From NCBI GenBank assembly GCA_030268105.1, contig BSDZ01000079.1, positions 5,106,001 through 5,170,000 of the forward strand: a DNA stretch of 64,000 nucleotides, read 5' to 3'. Both the position numbers and the translations under genes were made by a program. Numbering within the stretch: position 1 is the stretch's first letter; the number at the start of each line of letters is the position of its first letter. A model generated the notes under the pieces. That model saw only the letters and a program-made list of their open reading frames with translations, searched no databases and was not told the DNA's origin. Below are positions 27,676-40,400 of the stretch, in pieces. The stretch comes from Volvox africanus. Its lineage: Eukaryota > Chlorophyta > Chlorophyceae > Chlamydomonadales > Volvocaceae.

Positions 27676-30600
27676 TTAGTCACTCTTCTTCGTGCAACCT
27701 TCGTTGTCCGTCGAAAAGTACTTGGCGAAGAGGGCGTCCCGCCAAGCAATTAGATCAGCGAATTCCGCCTGATAGGGCTGAACGCACGAAAAGACACATT
27801 CTTATATCTACACGGATGCGCGCACATTTCATGGATGGGGGCCATATACATACGGTGGTAGGTCGTCAGAACACGAAGGCAAGTAGGGGTGTTGTAGTGT
27901 GTACGCATGTCGTACTGGAGGGAGGAAAAACAGCGGATCGGGTAATAGGAAACCACCGGGGGGCCGCGACACATCCACGAGGATATATGCGTGCAGGGGA
28001 ACTTGAAGGCATGTATGGAGCAAATGGCGACAAGTTCTTGACCAACGGGAAGATGCGGAGGTGGACAGAACCAGCTACTATGGGAAGCAGCCCAGCGTAA
28101 ACCCATCCACCATACCCATGCATCCACGACGAGGTATGATCCAAGAAATGAGTGCGGGTCTGAACATACACGTTGATTGCGCTCACACGCACTTATCACG
28201 ATGGACGAATGAAGATGTGTATCCCAATCCCGGATCCCCAGTCAACGATATGTACCTCCATCCTGATAGATCCGCCCACCTGGAACACTTTCAATGGCGG
28301 CCTCGCGCTGGCAGCCGAGGAAGGACCGAAAGGCTTCAGTGCCTACGTGAACGCAGGGTCGATTATCATCCGTGTCCACATAATAAATTTTGAGTATCGG
28401 TATTGTAACGCGTTGCATTTGCCCGCGCATAGGCGCCCAAGTGTGCCATTCAGGCATGTGCAGGGAAGTGAGGCAGGGACTTAAATAGCTCGCGAAAGGC
28501 CGGCGTGAGAATCTCAACACTCTTTATGTCAGTGAACGGAACAACAACAACAACAGAACAAGAAGTAAAGCCTTGCTTTTCTTAAATCGAGCGAGTGAGC
28601 GCTGTCTTCGGTTATCCCTGGCCCAGCCCCCTCACACACATATGTATCGGCGATGGTCAACCTACAGCCGGCAGTATCCAACCACCCCAACCACGTAAGC
28701 GATTGCAGTCCTTATGTGAACAGGCATCTTACGATGCATGGAAAATTTTTATACTCGGCATGAAACCCACTAGGTTATATCATCGGTAACGATTGCCCAT
28801 AGAATCGGGGTTACGAGGTAATGTATCTCTCGTGATAGGTGAAATGAAAACTCCCTTCCCTTCCCTTCCCTTCCCTTCCCTTCCCTTCCCTTCCCTTCCC
28901 TTCCCTTCCCTTCCCTTCCCTTCCCTTCCCATACTCCGGCCCCCCTTCCCAGGTCCGATGTTTATCATTACACCCCGCTCCCGACAGACATACCCAGGCA
29001 CTCAGGCACGCACCTGCACTGCTACTGCCATGGCCATATCAGCGTAGCTGAGCACGCCACCAATCAGGTGTCGCTCTCCATCTGGCCCTAGAGCGTCCGG
29101 GCCCCGCAGCGCTGCCTGAGCCTCCCTGAACACATCCAGAGCCTGGTTAGGATACAACCAAGCCGGGAGGAAAATTCGGAGGTTTAGAAGCAATACTTGC
29201 AACTGGTAACGACTCCATGGACTATACGGGTGCATCCCCCGGGAAATTCATGGCGGCGGGGGAGCGAAATCGGATATACCACCGCGACAGGAAACAGGCG
29301 CCTGTCCCGAATCAGAACCTCCCACAGTTAACTTTGATAGTGGACAGCAGCCAGAAACGCTCCTCGAGGTACACTGGATGGTGGAATGCAGTTGCGCACT
29401 TTTCCAGCGGATACCGTAGGATAGGGATAGGGCACACTGGTAAACATCTGGGCGCCGACCGCGACATGGACATGGTAACAATACAGACAGACGGACGGAC
29501 GGACTCATAGACAGAAAGACTGATTGACTCTCTGGAGATCTTTGGACAACCCAAAATTAAACCCGATGGTCAGGGTACCGCCGAAAACCTGCATGATCCT
29601 GTATGCCGTACCTTTGTCAAGGACGTCCTGCTAGATTCCTCTCGGTATTTATCCCGCAGCCAGCGGGCGATGGCCGCCACAAGCGCCGTCCCCAGGGGTC
29701 CTAGCCAACGCAGGCCCGGGGGAATCTGCTGCCGCAGGACAGCCTGTGACATATTGCATTGAGGTTTCATATACTTCAAGTGTGGATACCATGCGACATG
29801 GTTAATGGTGGCAGATGGGATCTTCGCCGAAGCTCCGGAACTCGGGAGCACCTACTCGAGACGCCCAGGCAATGTTGCCCAGCAGCTGCCTCATGAAAAG
29901 ATACGCTACACGAAGTTTAAGCAAATCCTGCGGGTGGACGTTAGGAGGCTATCCCATCCGTTTTGGATGCTCAATGTCAGCATCAATCTTTGCCTCTTTC
30001 CAAGCTGGTTTTGGCTCCTGGGCCTCCCGCCTTACCGGGTCAGAGAGCAAGGACTCCACGAGGGCCGAACGGCCGAAGAACAACACCGCGTCGCTTTTGG
30101 CGTTCCAGCTGGATGGGAAATGAAACGAGGGGATGAGGCCAAGGTTAACAATAAGATAAAAAAAGACGAACGATTTCGTAGTCACCACTCGTACACGCCA
30201 CTCGTCAGGATATACCGACAGCATTTGCTTTTGCGGCGAAAGGGTGCTAGTGAAGGTGATGTAGACGTGTGTTTGGTGGTGATGGAACGGCAGGGTAGGC
30301 GTTATGTTAGGGCGTAGGGGTAGGTGGCTAGGCACGTCCGGGACAGACCGCTGGTAATACCCGCTCATCGTTATGCGGTACATCTCATTAGATTTGGTCT
30401 AATTTAGGGCAGGTCAGGAAAGTATTATAAATTTCCTTGCTCGGATCATGATTTTAACCATGTGGGTTGTCGGTCACCTGGCGATGAGGACCTCCTTGCC
30501 CTCAGGAAATAGCTGCACGGCATCCGGCCGCGCGCTGTGGCGGTCAGCCCACTGGGCGATGTCGTAGGATTGCATCAGCACCCCATCTTTTGGCGTAAAC

Positions 30601-31149
30601 ATGACCGGCACGGTCAGTTTGCGACGCCATTCCCATAGCCGTAACCGCAGCTTCAATTCGCCGAACACAGGTAGGTAAGGCGTGGTACGGTATTTGATGC
30701 AGTGGTACTTAAGCGCAAAACGGGCCTACAACGGTCGACAGGTACAAAAGAGTGGGAAACATATGTAGCGACAAAATATGGCTATTAATAGATTTCGCGC
30801 CAATATAAACGATGGTTTGCAGGATCAGATGTGGAGCTGGACAGGCCCGGCGGGATATGTATACACGGGGATATTAGGGCTTGCCGAGAAGATAAATATA
30901 AAGCCCGAATAAGCCGGGGTTCGTCTTAAAAGGCAATACTGAAAATGAAGCTGTAGTTCGGTTTGCTCACCTACAGGAGGACTTCAGTATGCAGACTTCA
31001 GCAATTTTACACTAAAATATCCAGGTTGCTATTGCAGAATGAATGAATAGTGTGCCACCTCTCCGGCGCGAGAGGAAGGATTGTCTGACACGAACCTTCA
31101 TACTCCAAGCAGAAATGCGAAGCGAGACGAGCTCGGGGATGACAGGCAT
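27676..31149 (-). CDS. Glutathione S-transferase-like protein
   Basis: Eight exons, in transcript order: 31149-31096, 30725-30478, 30108-30036, 29927-29856, 29743-29612, 29142-29014, 28342-28280, 27768-27676; 287 residues. The N-terminal thioredoxin-like half shows ISAWSMKARFALKYH, the place where GSTs carry the catalytic Ser or Cys, then KLTVPVMF with the cis-Pro, then DGVLMQSYDIAQWAD, matching the family's glutathione-binding ES/QS turn. The helical C-terminal half contains LIGGVLSYADMAMAVAVQ (the conserved S-x-A-D helix start) and ends with FADLIAWRDALFAKYF. Known biology: GSTs conjugate or reduce substrates with glutathione in the cytosol. The substrate here is unknown. All introns are phase 0 except one phase 2. 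A (TTCCC)n tract of about 80 bp lies in intron 6. No signal peptide. Start is 470 bp from the divergent armadillo gene. Confidence 0.87.
28852..28930. repeat. (TTCCC)n microsatellite
   Basis: About 16 perfect copies of the 5-bp unit in intron 6 of the GST-like gene. Its minus-strand translation gives an artefactual Gly-Arg-Glu-Gly-Lys repeat. Confidence 0.95.
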
Positions 31150-31619
31150 AGCGCCGGACTTGATGATGTTATATGTTTAACCTGCTTGGTAAGGGGATAC
31201 CGCTAGGTTAGACTTAGCTTAGTGTTATTTAACGCTTACAGCTGGTGTGCATATGCTTGCGCTGTAATCTGAACAGAAGATAGATAATGATACCAATGAA
31301 TATATTAAAGTATAAATGCACGTTCCACTCTTGTACAGGACATGACACAATCTTCACGGAAGGTGCGTAAACCCATCAAGAACGGTTAACATCGTTTGTA
31401 CGAAATTGCTGCCACGAAAAAATCTTGCAGATACGTCACAATTTGTTCCAGTAGCCTAACGTTATCATCACATCCCTTGCATTCGTCTTGCATGCCTTAC
31501 CAGCTGTTAAAATGAAATCTGACCTGCTTTCCTGACAGGCTTCGAATAGCTCGTTTGTCATCCAATATAGATTAATATTTTAGAGAATTTAACATAGCGT
31601 TGCTCAGTTGAGCAAAAAA
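31150..31619. promoter_or_regulatory. Divergent intergenic region (GST / armadillo)
   Basis: 470 bp separate the two divergent start codons, so both promoters and 5' UTRs must lie here or overlap. I see no clear TATA box or named motif. Confidence 0.4.
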
Positions 31620-34600
31620 ATGGCACCCAAGAAAGATGGAAAGAAGAAAGGAGGCAAGAAAGGGAAGAAAGGAAACAAGCCGGCATGGATGTCCGATGGG
31701 CTTTGGGAGCTCAGTCAAAATTTGCAGAAGGTTGGTCTATAGCATCCATACGGCGTGAACATTTCGGAGACTGCATCATCCATGTATCCGATCTTCGGCT
31801 TTCAATCACGTGCAGCTATCTGAGTTTTACAGTGGCGAAATAAAGGACACGAAACTCAAGGAGGGCCAAGCACCGCCTCCCAACATTACACGGACACAGG
31901 TTTGTGAAGCGACCCATTGAAATCAAAAACGTTCAGCGATCATGCAGGGCTGCGTCATCCATTTAACAATTCTTATGATCACGCACTCATTCGGCGGAAA
32001 AGATTGGTCCACCTTACACATGTGCGCACTGGCATGTCTGTTTATTAGCGGCCAAGCTGATACGACGTCATTCCTCGCAATAAGATTGTTTTATAACACC
32101 TTCTTTCATATGGTGGTAATCGTACATTAGGAAGCGGTCGCTGGTATGTGTTGAGCTCGCCTGCTGTACACTCGTCGTTACCCCGACGCTCTTCTCCCTA
32201 CACAGCGTTGGACCAGCACACCAATTGACATGGCCGCATCTTGAACATATCCCCCGATAACCTCCCTGCGTACGGCGCATAAGCTCACAACCTCACTCTG
32301 CTTTATTCTCCTGACTCGTTTCTCTTCCCAGGCTGGCATGTTCATCTGGCAACTTCTGTTCCCCTCGAACAAAGTAGCCAAGGCGAAGCGTGACGAGGCA
32401 GTCAAGTACGGAGTTGTGGAGGTACGACAGCTGGGTTATTTGATCCAGTGATGGTGAATAGTACGACCCATATTGCAAAGACTCAAACCCAGAGTTCCGT
32501 TTGCATGGAACTCCTTGAGTTGCCGCCTTTTTTGCCTACTGACGCTAGGACGTGAAAATGTAGCTTGGGAGGCACCGGATCGTGTAGCTCCGGACACTGC
32601 GCGGGATGGTAGCGAGAGTCGTCATTTCTCGCGTTCATTCGAACCGTGGCCCATGTGCACGCACGACCCATATGCAAACACGACCCATTCGCTATCGCAA
32701 GAGATGTGGGGCCGCAGTCGCTATGTCCCCCCGCCGCAAGGCAACCTAATGGCGGAAAGGCAATCGCAACCCTTTCCCTGCCCCGTGATCCGTTCGCCAT
32801 CATCCTTCATCAATCCTTTCTCACACGTTCTTCTTTTGTCCCTCCGGCTGCTGTCAGCGATCACCGTCCTCAGTTCAGTTCCCTGCCATCTGGGTCTCCA
32901 TCAGCCGTATTCTCGTATTCAACTGGATAGGTTTAGTTATTGGCCTCATCGCATTCCCAGTCGCCCCTATCCCCTATCGCCTCCACCCTGCAGACCTCGG
33001 TCAAGATTCTGGCTAGCGGGAAGGCCCCCGACATGACCCCGGCGCTGGGGATCCTGGTGGCGATGACTACGGACAACCCCATGCAGCGCGGGGTGATGCT
33101 GGATGCAAAACCCTCACCCCTGCCGCACGTGCTGGCTGCTCTGTCCGATGAGAGCGCGAGTCTGCGGGCGGCAACATGCTGTGAGTCGGGTATCATGTCG
33201 CAAAAGGGGTTGCCGGACCAGCTATGTGTGAGCAAATGGAACAGTGTGCGAGCAAGTGGAGGGCGGGTGCAGTAGCGGGTGGCGGCTTGCTGTCATTCTT
33301 GATAGATCGTGTTGGGAGGTAACGTTGGAGGCTGGGAGGAATGTAGGGCGACGGTCGGGGCGGGTTACGGGTGAAGCAGGCAAACCCTAGCACGAGGCCG
33401 TTAAGCGCCGACCCTAGCCAAACACCCTATGTGGTTGGACCAGATGCTATGACTTGTGTGTATCACACCCAATCCTACATTATCCCCTTCCCCGTTCCAA
33501 TTTTACCCTCTGTCTCGCGGTTATTTGTGTATTGCATTCAGAGGCACGATCCTGTTCCCCTTCTTCTTTCTGCGCTCCCATCAGCCCTTCTGCGGGTGGT
33601 TGCGCGCGAGCAGGACTCCCGGCCGCGCTTGTGGCGGTTAATGCGGGCTGACTGGGATTGGAAGCCGCTGGTCATGTGTTTGGATCTCACGGTGGGTTTC
33701 GTTACCCATCTCATCTAGTAGCTTCGGCATTGGGAAGGCTTTTCTAACCTCTTTGGCACTCTTCTTTCCTTATGGCTCTAGTTTAATGATTCATGGGTTT
33801 ATGCTCCCATGCATGCCTCGCGCTCCGAAACCCTCTCTGGTTTGGTGCCTTGTTTTGGTCTGACCTACAGGAAATGAGTCAATTGGGTGGCCGATCTGCG
33901 TGCTACGATGCCGCCGCCGTGATGGAGGCCATGTGTTGCGCTCCGGAACCCGATATCGCCAATGGCGCGTGTGCGGCACTGATGGCGGCGGGAGGTCCAG
34001 CGCACATGGTCAAGGTAAGAAGGGGTTTCTGGCACCGGCATACCGCATGACATCCCTGGACCGAGGTGGCCCGTACGATCCCAACTCGAGCCCGTAAGAT
34101 CCCGCCCCAGTTGCGATTCCATCACCCGTTCCGATGTGTTGATCCTCGATCACATTGCGTTCATGCTATCCATGCATCTTCCCTTAACACAACGTTGTGC
34201 AGGTGCTCCGCACCCGCCACGCGCACCCTATGTCCAAGGCCGCCTCAGTGGCGGTTCTCAATCAGCTGTTGCGGAGGGCTAGCCCTGAGGCCTGCGAGGA
34301 GGTGGTGGTGGGTCTGGCGGCGCTTGAGCCGCTGGCGGCGGTGTTCTTGCACCCCGTCATCCCGCTGGTCTACAAAGCGCACGCAGCAGGTGGGCGGATA
34401 GGCCGATGGGGTTGGTGGATGGGTAGGTGGGCGCGTATGAGAGCAACGCGTGGGGTTGGGCGGGAGTAGGAAAGGAAAATATGTAGGGACCATGCCGCAA
34501 AATATCATGGACGCTGCGTGTTTATCGATAGCTGCAAACAGGGAATGAGGGAGGCAGAAGGAGAGGGAGGGAGGGAACGCGTGCAGTTGATGCCGGCAAT

Positions 34601-37474
34601 ACAACTGTGGTGAGAAAGGCCGCTTTGTTCTCATTTAATCCCTGACTGCTCTTCTTTCCCGCAGCCTGCCTTCTACGTTACGTGATGCCGGACAGCCTGT
34701 GGCGAGCAACGGCTGCGGCGGCCAAGGCTGCGGCGGCAGGGCCGCCACCCGCGTCAGCGAGCACGGAAGCGACATCTGGTGCGTGTGCATGTGTATATGC
34801 GTGTGTGTTTGCAAGGAAGGGTGGCAAATGATAATTTAACAAAAAGGCGAACGAAACGGGTGTGTGTTGTCGGGACCTTGTTCCTGCGAACAAGGAGTAC
34901 GGGCGTGGAGCGGCCCCTGCCTCTGTGTCTGCTGCATTGTGGCGTGGGTATCGTTGCATCAGCATCATTCACCAGCAATCGATAGCCCGAAAAGTACTGT
35001 TCCATTTTCGCTTATCCAGGTGAAGGAGCTGGGGCCAACGGGGCAGCCGGGTCGGGTGACGCTGCTCCACAGCCAGCAGCAGGAGCACCGGCCGCGCAGG
35101 CAGCGGGCGGCGGGGCAGCGGGCGGTCCCGCCGCCGCGCCGGCGACAGCTGGGCCGCCTGTCGGCAGTGGCCCAACGCCCGGCGGCGGCGCGATGGCGGC
35201 GGCCGCGGCGGCCTTGGCGCGGGGAATGGAGAGCAGCGGCATCGCTGGCGATGGAATGGGAGGTATCGAGGTGCCGAATGTGGACCTGCTGGACGACGAG
35301 ACGCGGGAGCAAGTGAGGAGGAGGCCAGGAAAAGAACTGATATAGAGTCGGAAGCTTCGAGGTTTTAAACCCGCTCATGAAACGTTGGCGGTACAGTACG
35401 GGAGAGGGATTGGAAAGGATGCGAACAAGTGTCTGTGTTTTCTGTCACTTGCTCGCTCTGATATCGATGTCTCTGTAATTCTATTTCCCCTAAAGTTTCT
35501 TCCACAAATAAATATCTTTTACAGGTGGTCAACCGGGCTCGGCGAGTAGCGGCCCTGGATGGGGTGCTGCGGTCGCTGGTGCAGCTGTGCGTGGGCCCAG
35601 ATGGGCCTCTTCCCGACCTGGAGGTGGGTCCTGAACTCTTGAGTGGATTGAAGTTGATACAAAGAAGCGCCTTAGCTGGACTTGAAGTTAACTGGAGGGG
35701 TGCGGAGGATGGGGTATGGAAGGGTTCATGGAACTGGGTCCGTTCCCTTGTTCTTTCCTTTGGGCGAAATATCTCCTTCCTCCGTCTTCCTCGAAGGAAG
35801 GTTGGGACCCCCTTTAAGGTTTCGCTCTTTCCCAGCCTTTTTAAACCTTTTATTCAGCGAGGCTTCTTAAAGAAGTTTGTTCCTTGCTACGATGTTGTCC
35901 GTCTCTATCCATGTGTTGATCAGGCGATCAAGGACGATGGCCAGCCGCCTGCGGAGGAACCCAAGTCTAAAAAGAAAAAGAAGAAGGGCAAGAAGAAGAA
36001 GGCCAAGATGGAGCCCGGTGAGCACATGAACTCTGGCGGGTCAATAGATGAATCCTCAGACGCATGCCGCGCCCTGGCAGCGGCTATGGCAGCGGCAGCG
36101 ACTATGGCAGCGACCGCGGCCAAGTCAGCGGCACCTGTATAATGGGTGGGAACCCGGGAGTGCTCGTCCATGGGCCCAGTACTTCCTGAAGTCCCATTTT
36201 CCTTCTCCATCTCCCCTGCAATCCCTCCTCCGTTTTCTCATCCTTTTCGGCATCGTTTGCCTCTCGTCCGCTTCCGCTTCCAGGTACACTCGAGGCTCAG
36301 ACGTACGCCAGCGCGGTACTGCGCCTCGTGAGCCTAGCGGAGGAGCAGCGGGCGGCGCTGGTGGAGGCAGCGACCATCCGCTACCTGATGCCACTACTGG
36401 AGGCGAAGAACTCCGCAGCCCGCTGGAACGCGCGCCAGGTGCGAAGGAAATCGAGAACGACAGCGCCGGCCCGATTACAAGGCGGTTCCATAGCTCCCTA
36501 CATTATCTAAACCCAGCCAAAACCCGCATGTTGCTTCACGAAGGATCTAGAGGCGACAATTATCATATCAGCCACAGCAAGCCCTGTGGTCTTGCTTGTC
36601 CTCGTCTCTCGAGTAGGCCCCTCAATCGGGGTACCGAACAGGCTCCTACATCCTTTTGTATTAGTGTCCCTGTCGGTGACTTACCCTTGCATATCGTTGC
36701 CTCCTTTACGCCTCCGCTCACTTGCCTCCTCACCGGTCGGTTCGTGCAACTGTGTTTGTCGCCTCCCTAACCCATCACCCGCTTGCTCCCTGGCCTCTCT
36801 GCTTCCTTTCCTTCCTCTCCCGCTTCAGACGCTGATCAATCTGTCCATGGCTCCGGACCTGCTGCCCAAGCTGCAACTCTACAAGGTACCAGACTACGTA
36901 CACCAAGCCAATGTCCCGCAGTCGCATTTCGAGCGCCCACTTCAGCCGCAGTCGAATGCCGGACTACTTCAACACCAGGACTCAGTGGTGAGAGAGAGGG
37001 AGAGGAAGTGTTTGTGCATGTGTTTATGTCGACCTGTGGAATTGCGGCATTGTGGTTTCAGTAAAGAAGGGCTTGATTGCACAAGGTGGCCTTACGCTTA
37101 TTGGTGCTTATCAGGCGTCATGGCGTTACAGTTGTGGGTACATTCAAACTATTGGTTACAAAATTGTATATTCTTCTCGGTATCCACAACTGTCGACACA
37201 GCAACGACATTGACCCATGGTTTCTACCCCTTTTTTTCGTCACTGTCACCTACACGGTCACTAGATTTAAGACTAGTTATAGTTGAGACTTCCCCATACG
37301 GTTTAAATCACCATCTTAAATTACCATCTTTATATCACCATCACCGATCTCTCTCTTCCGCTCTCTCTCCCTCTCTGTCTCTCTCTTCCTTCTCCGCAGG
37401 GTCGCAAAAAGGACGGCGGCCTTGCTGCAGTGGTGGCCAAGGTCAAGCCCCCCGCATTAAAGGCAAAGGCGTGA
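31620..37474 (+). CDS. Armadillo/HEAT-like Lys-rich protein
   Basis: Fourteen exons: 31620-31730, 31816-31899, 32332-32421, 32994-33180, 33585-33691, 33871-34014, 34203-34389, 34665-34778, 35020-35312, 35525-35623, 35924-36017, 36284-36438, 36829-36987, 37400-37474; 632 residues. The N terminus is a Lys/Gly-rich basic stretch (MAPKKDGKKKGGKKGKKG). The body is helical with ARM-like elements, for example HVLAALSDESASLRAATC, ACAALMAAGGPAHMVKVL and RLVSLAEEQRAALVEA, and LINLSMAPDLLPKLQLY. Exon 9 is a low-complexity Ala/Gly/Pro linker (about residues 342-415), and exon 11 carries a second Lys run near residue 490. Known biology: armadillo solenoids bind proteins or peptides. The Lys tracts suggest nucleic-acid or tubulin binding, or nuclear entry, but this is inference. 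The terminal exon is short and basic. Not matched to a named family member. Confidence 0.8.
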
Positions 37475-40400
37475 TGACCGTTGACCGATTACCTGATGCC
37501 ACTTTCCGACGTCGCTCAAACTTACACAGGAGAGACGCGGCAGCTGGTATGCGGACCCTACTTCCAAAAAGATCTCCAGCAGGTGATCCTTCGTAGTCCA
37601 TCCGTCTGTGTGTTTTGGTGGGAACATCGTGAGGTGTATCCCTTCCCCTCAGTGGAAAGGACAACACTGAAAGCGAGCCATGTCCGTTGTACCGGCAGGC
37701 TCAACCTAGGGTGGTGATGGCTGGTGGTGGCAGATGGCGGTGGTGGGTGGTAGTTTGCGAGGGGCAGATAGCACCTGGTTTCCGGAGCCGATCCTTCAAT
37801 GCTTGAGACAACGACAGGTCACTGCAACACAGTTCAGTCGGTCGAAATAAAATGATCATGGCACCGGTGGCAGCGGTGGGCTGAAACCCTGGATAAGGGA
37901 CGGGACCATCGAGTGCATCCGCATTCAGCGGTTATTAGCCAGGCGTCGCGTTCTTGTCCCGTGCAGGGGGGGCTCGCGCTCTTACGCATCCGTACCGTCC
38001 ATATCTTATGAAGCTGCGGTGACGCGTTTCCCGTGGGGTCGCAAACAACCAGACCGTGCGAAGCAGACGGGCGCACTCATGTTTTGGGCTGTGACTACGG
38101 TCTGCTCTCAGGGTCTGTACGTGGATTAGGCACACGGCACAGCAAACGTCCCCAGTGAGGAAATGATGTTCCTGGCGGGTTTATGATGGAAAGCAGGTGG
38201 AAAGCGGAGCGGGCATTGAGCGTCCATGTGCGTTTGCGTGCGCGTTTTTGGGTGTGTGTGCGAATCTGCCTTTGCAGGGTGTCCGGTTACGCCTGTTTGG
38301 CACTTCTTGCCAAGGTCTTGGGCTTTCATCTCCTGTTTTGTGTTCCAGCTATAGGTTTTGTTCTGTATGCGTGGGAAGGGGAAGGGCTGGACAACACATG
38401 GAGTCTGATGTGGGCAAGGTGCTAGTGAGGAAAAGAAGCAATCTAAACGGGCAGGAACTAACAGCAAGCGAAACAAAAACTTTTATGCGGTACAATGCGT
38501 GCGTGCGTTAATAATTACTGAGGCGCGTGTGTTTTTGTGTATGTATCAACATTTATTCTGGATGACCTAACAGGTGGTAACGTGGCTGTGATCCTGGAAG
38601 GCCGTAGTGGCAACGCCAAGGATTCACGTTATTACGCTTTGCCACCCGCCACCTAACGATCGACTGCTAATGACGATGTCGCCTACACAAGGTATTACGA
38701 ACTCTGGTACATATGCATGACTACTTATCGAAGGCCACCATTATTGTGTCGTACATAGCTGCTGTTCGAATCGTGCACCTGTTTTACCGCCTGTGAGAGA
38801 TGTATGACTTTACCCGTCGCGTGTATGTCAACTTCCTTGACCAGGCAGCATCAGTCTAAACTTGTTGTAAATCTGGTGTAAATCCATCTTAGTATACTGA
38901 TTACACACCTCTTTAAGGTTGTAATCTTCCTTCGGCGGTTCCATGGAACGTGCACGGGAGGTTAGTCTTTTGAATGGCTTATCCTCTTGATACTTCGATG
39001 CATAACCACAATATGCCATAATTAGAATTCGTACCCTTACTCGCCAGTCGGCTATATCCTTTACAACACAGCTGCGCTTGGGAGACATAGAGCGGGAAGT
39101 AAGATACACAGCTCAACTGTTGACAGGCGGACGAAAATACAAAAAGGATTCCAAGCTGTTTACTATACGATCTAATGAGAACAGCAAGGAAAGCGGGAAG
39201 ATGATGACTTTCTTGATGGGATCTCTGTCCTCCCTGTCTGTGCTTTCCATGACCTGTGTCCTGGAGACGGCTTGTCATGCCAGTTTTTCGTGCCCCCGCA
39301 CATCCAAATCGTACTCCATGCCTTAAAGATACATCCATGCGGCTCTATATTGATACACGGAATCCACACCCACGTCCTACACCTGTCCGTTTAGCAGTGC
39401 GTTCCGCTGGCTTTCCCCAAGCCGCCATGCAGACCAACCGACAACGACCTTTCGCGGGTTCTACTACCCCGCATCAACCGTCACTTTATGACCAACATAA
39501 AATCCTGCAGCATCTCGTGCAGAATCAAAGTTTACCGCAATGATGCGACCAAAACGACGTGTCAACACGCAGGTAACGCAGCAGCAGCAGTAATGCAATG
39601 GCCAATTTGTTTGCGCTCAATACTTTGCCGTTGTCAGCGACAACCGGGCCCGGGAGAAGGGGCCACCATGCGACCCGAAGGCTAATTAGCCAAAGGTCAG
39701 AAAGCGCACTCCGCGACAATGCATGAGACTGGCCGTCCAGGTTTTGCCCTCTATCCAGGATATTATGCATCCTTTAACCCCGGCTAAGGACCTCGGCAAA
39801 ATGCAGGATGAAAGAAGCAACATCGAGGCCTGTGGTCCATTGACTCGTGGGAATGCCCATGCCCCGCCAATTCGTTGCGTTGGCACCTTCCTCCTCCCGA
39901 TCTTCCATATGTCGCATTCCCCTCCTTCAACTGTCCCCTTCGCACCCATTGGGAGACTCGTCTTTGAGCCGGCTCTCGCCGCAGCTCTGTTCCAGGGTAA
40001 TCCTGGCTTCTGCGTGAGGCATGCACATGTGAACCTGGTAAACCGGCTTGACAAACTTGACAAACCGGCTTCAAGAACATCAAATCACACTTCTTTCGTT
40101 ACCTATTCATAAAACGCTACCTGGACACATACTCTTTATATTATCTCTAAACTGACGCAACTTCAATGTTACAGAATGGCTGGAAGGCCAAAATCTTGGC
40201 AGCGAACCGGTGACTAAGGCGGACACACAAAGATGAGAGAGGACTGCGTGGTCGCACCCTGTCGTATTCGGGTGGGAAAAAGCCAGCAATCATATTACGA
40301 AGAAAACTGCCGAAGAAAGAGACTCGCCTGACAGGAAGAGCAACCACCCTCATCACATCCCTCCGTCGTCTCCACCTCCCAGCCCCATGAGCCCAACCGT

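Noticed and set aside
28780..29001. Frame with GREGKGREGKG repeats
   Set aside because: Translation of the (TTCCC)n microsatellite within an intron of the GST-like gene.
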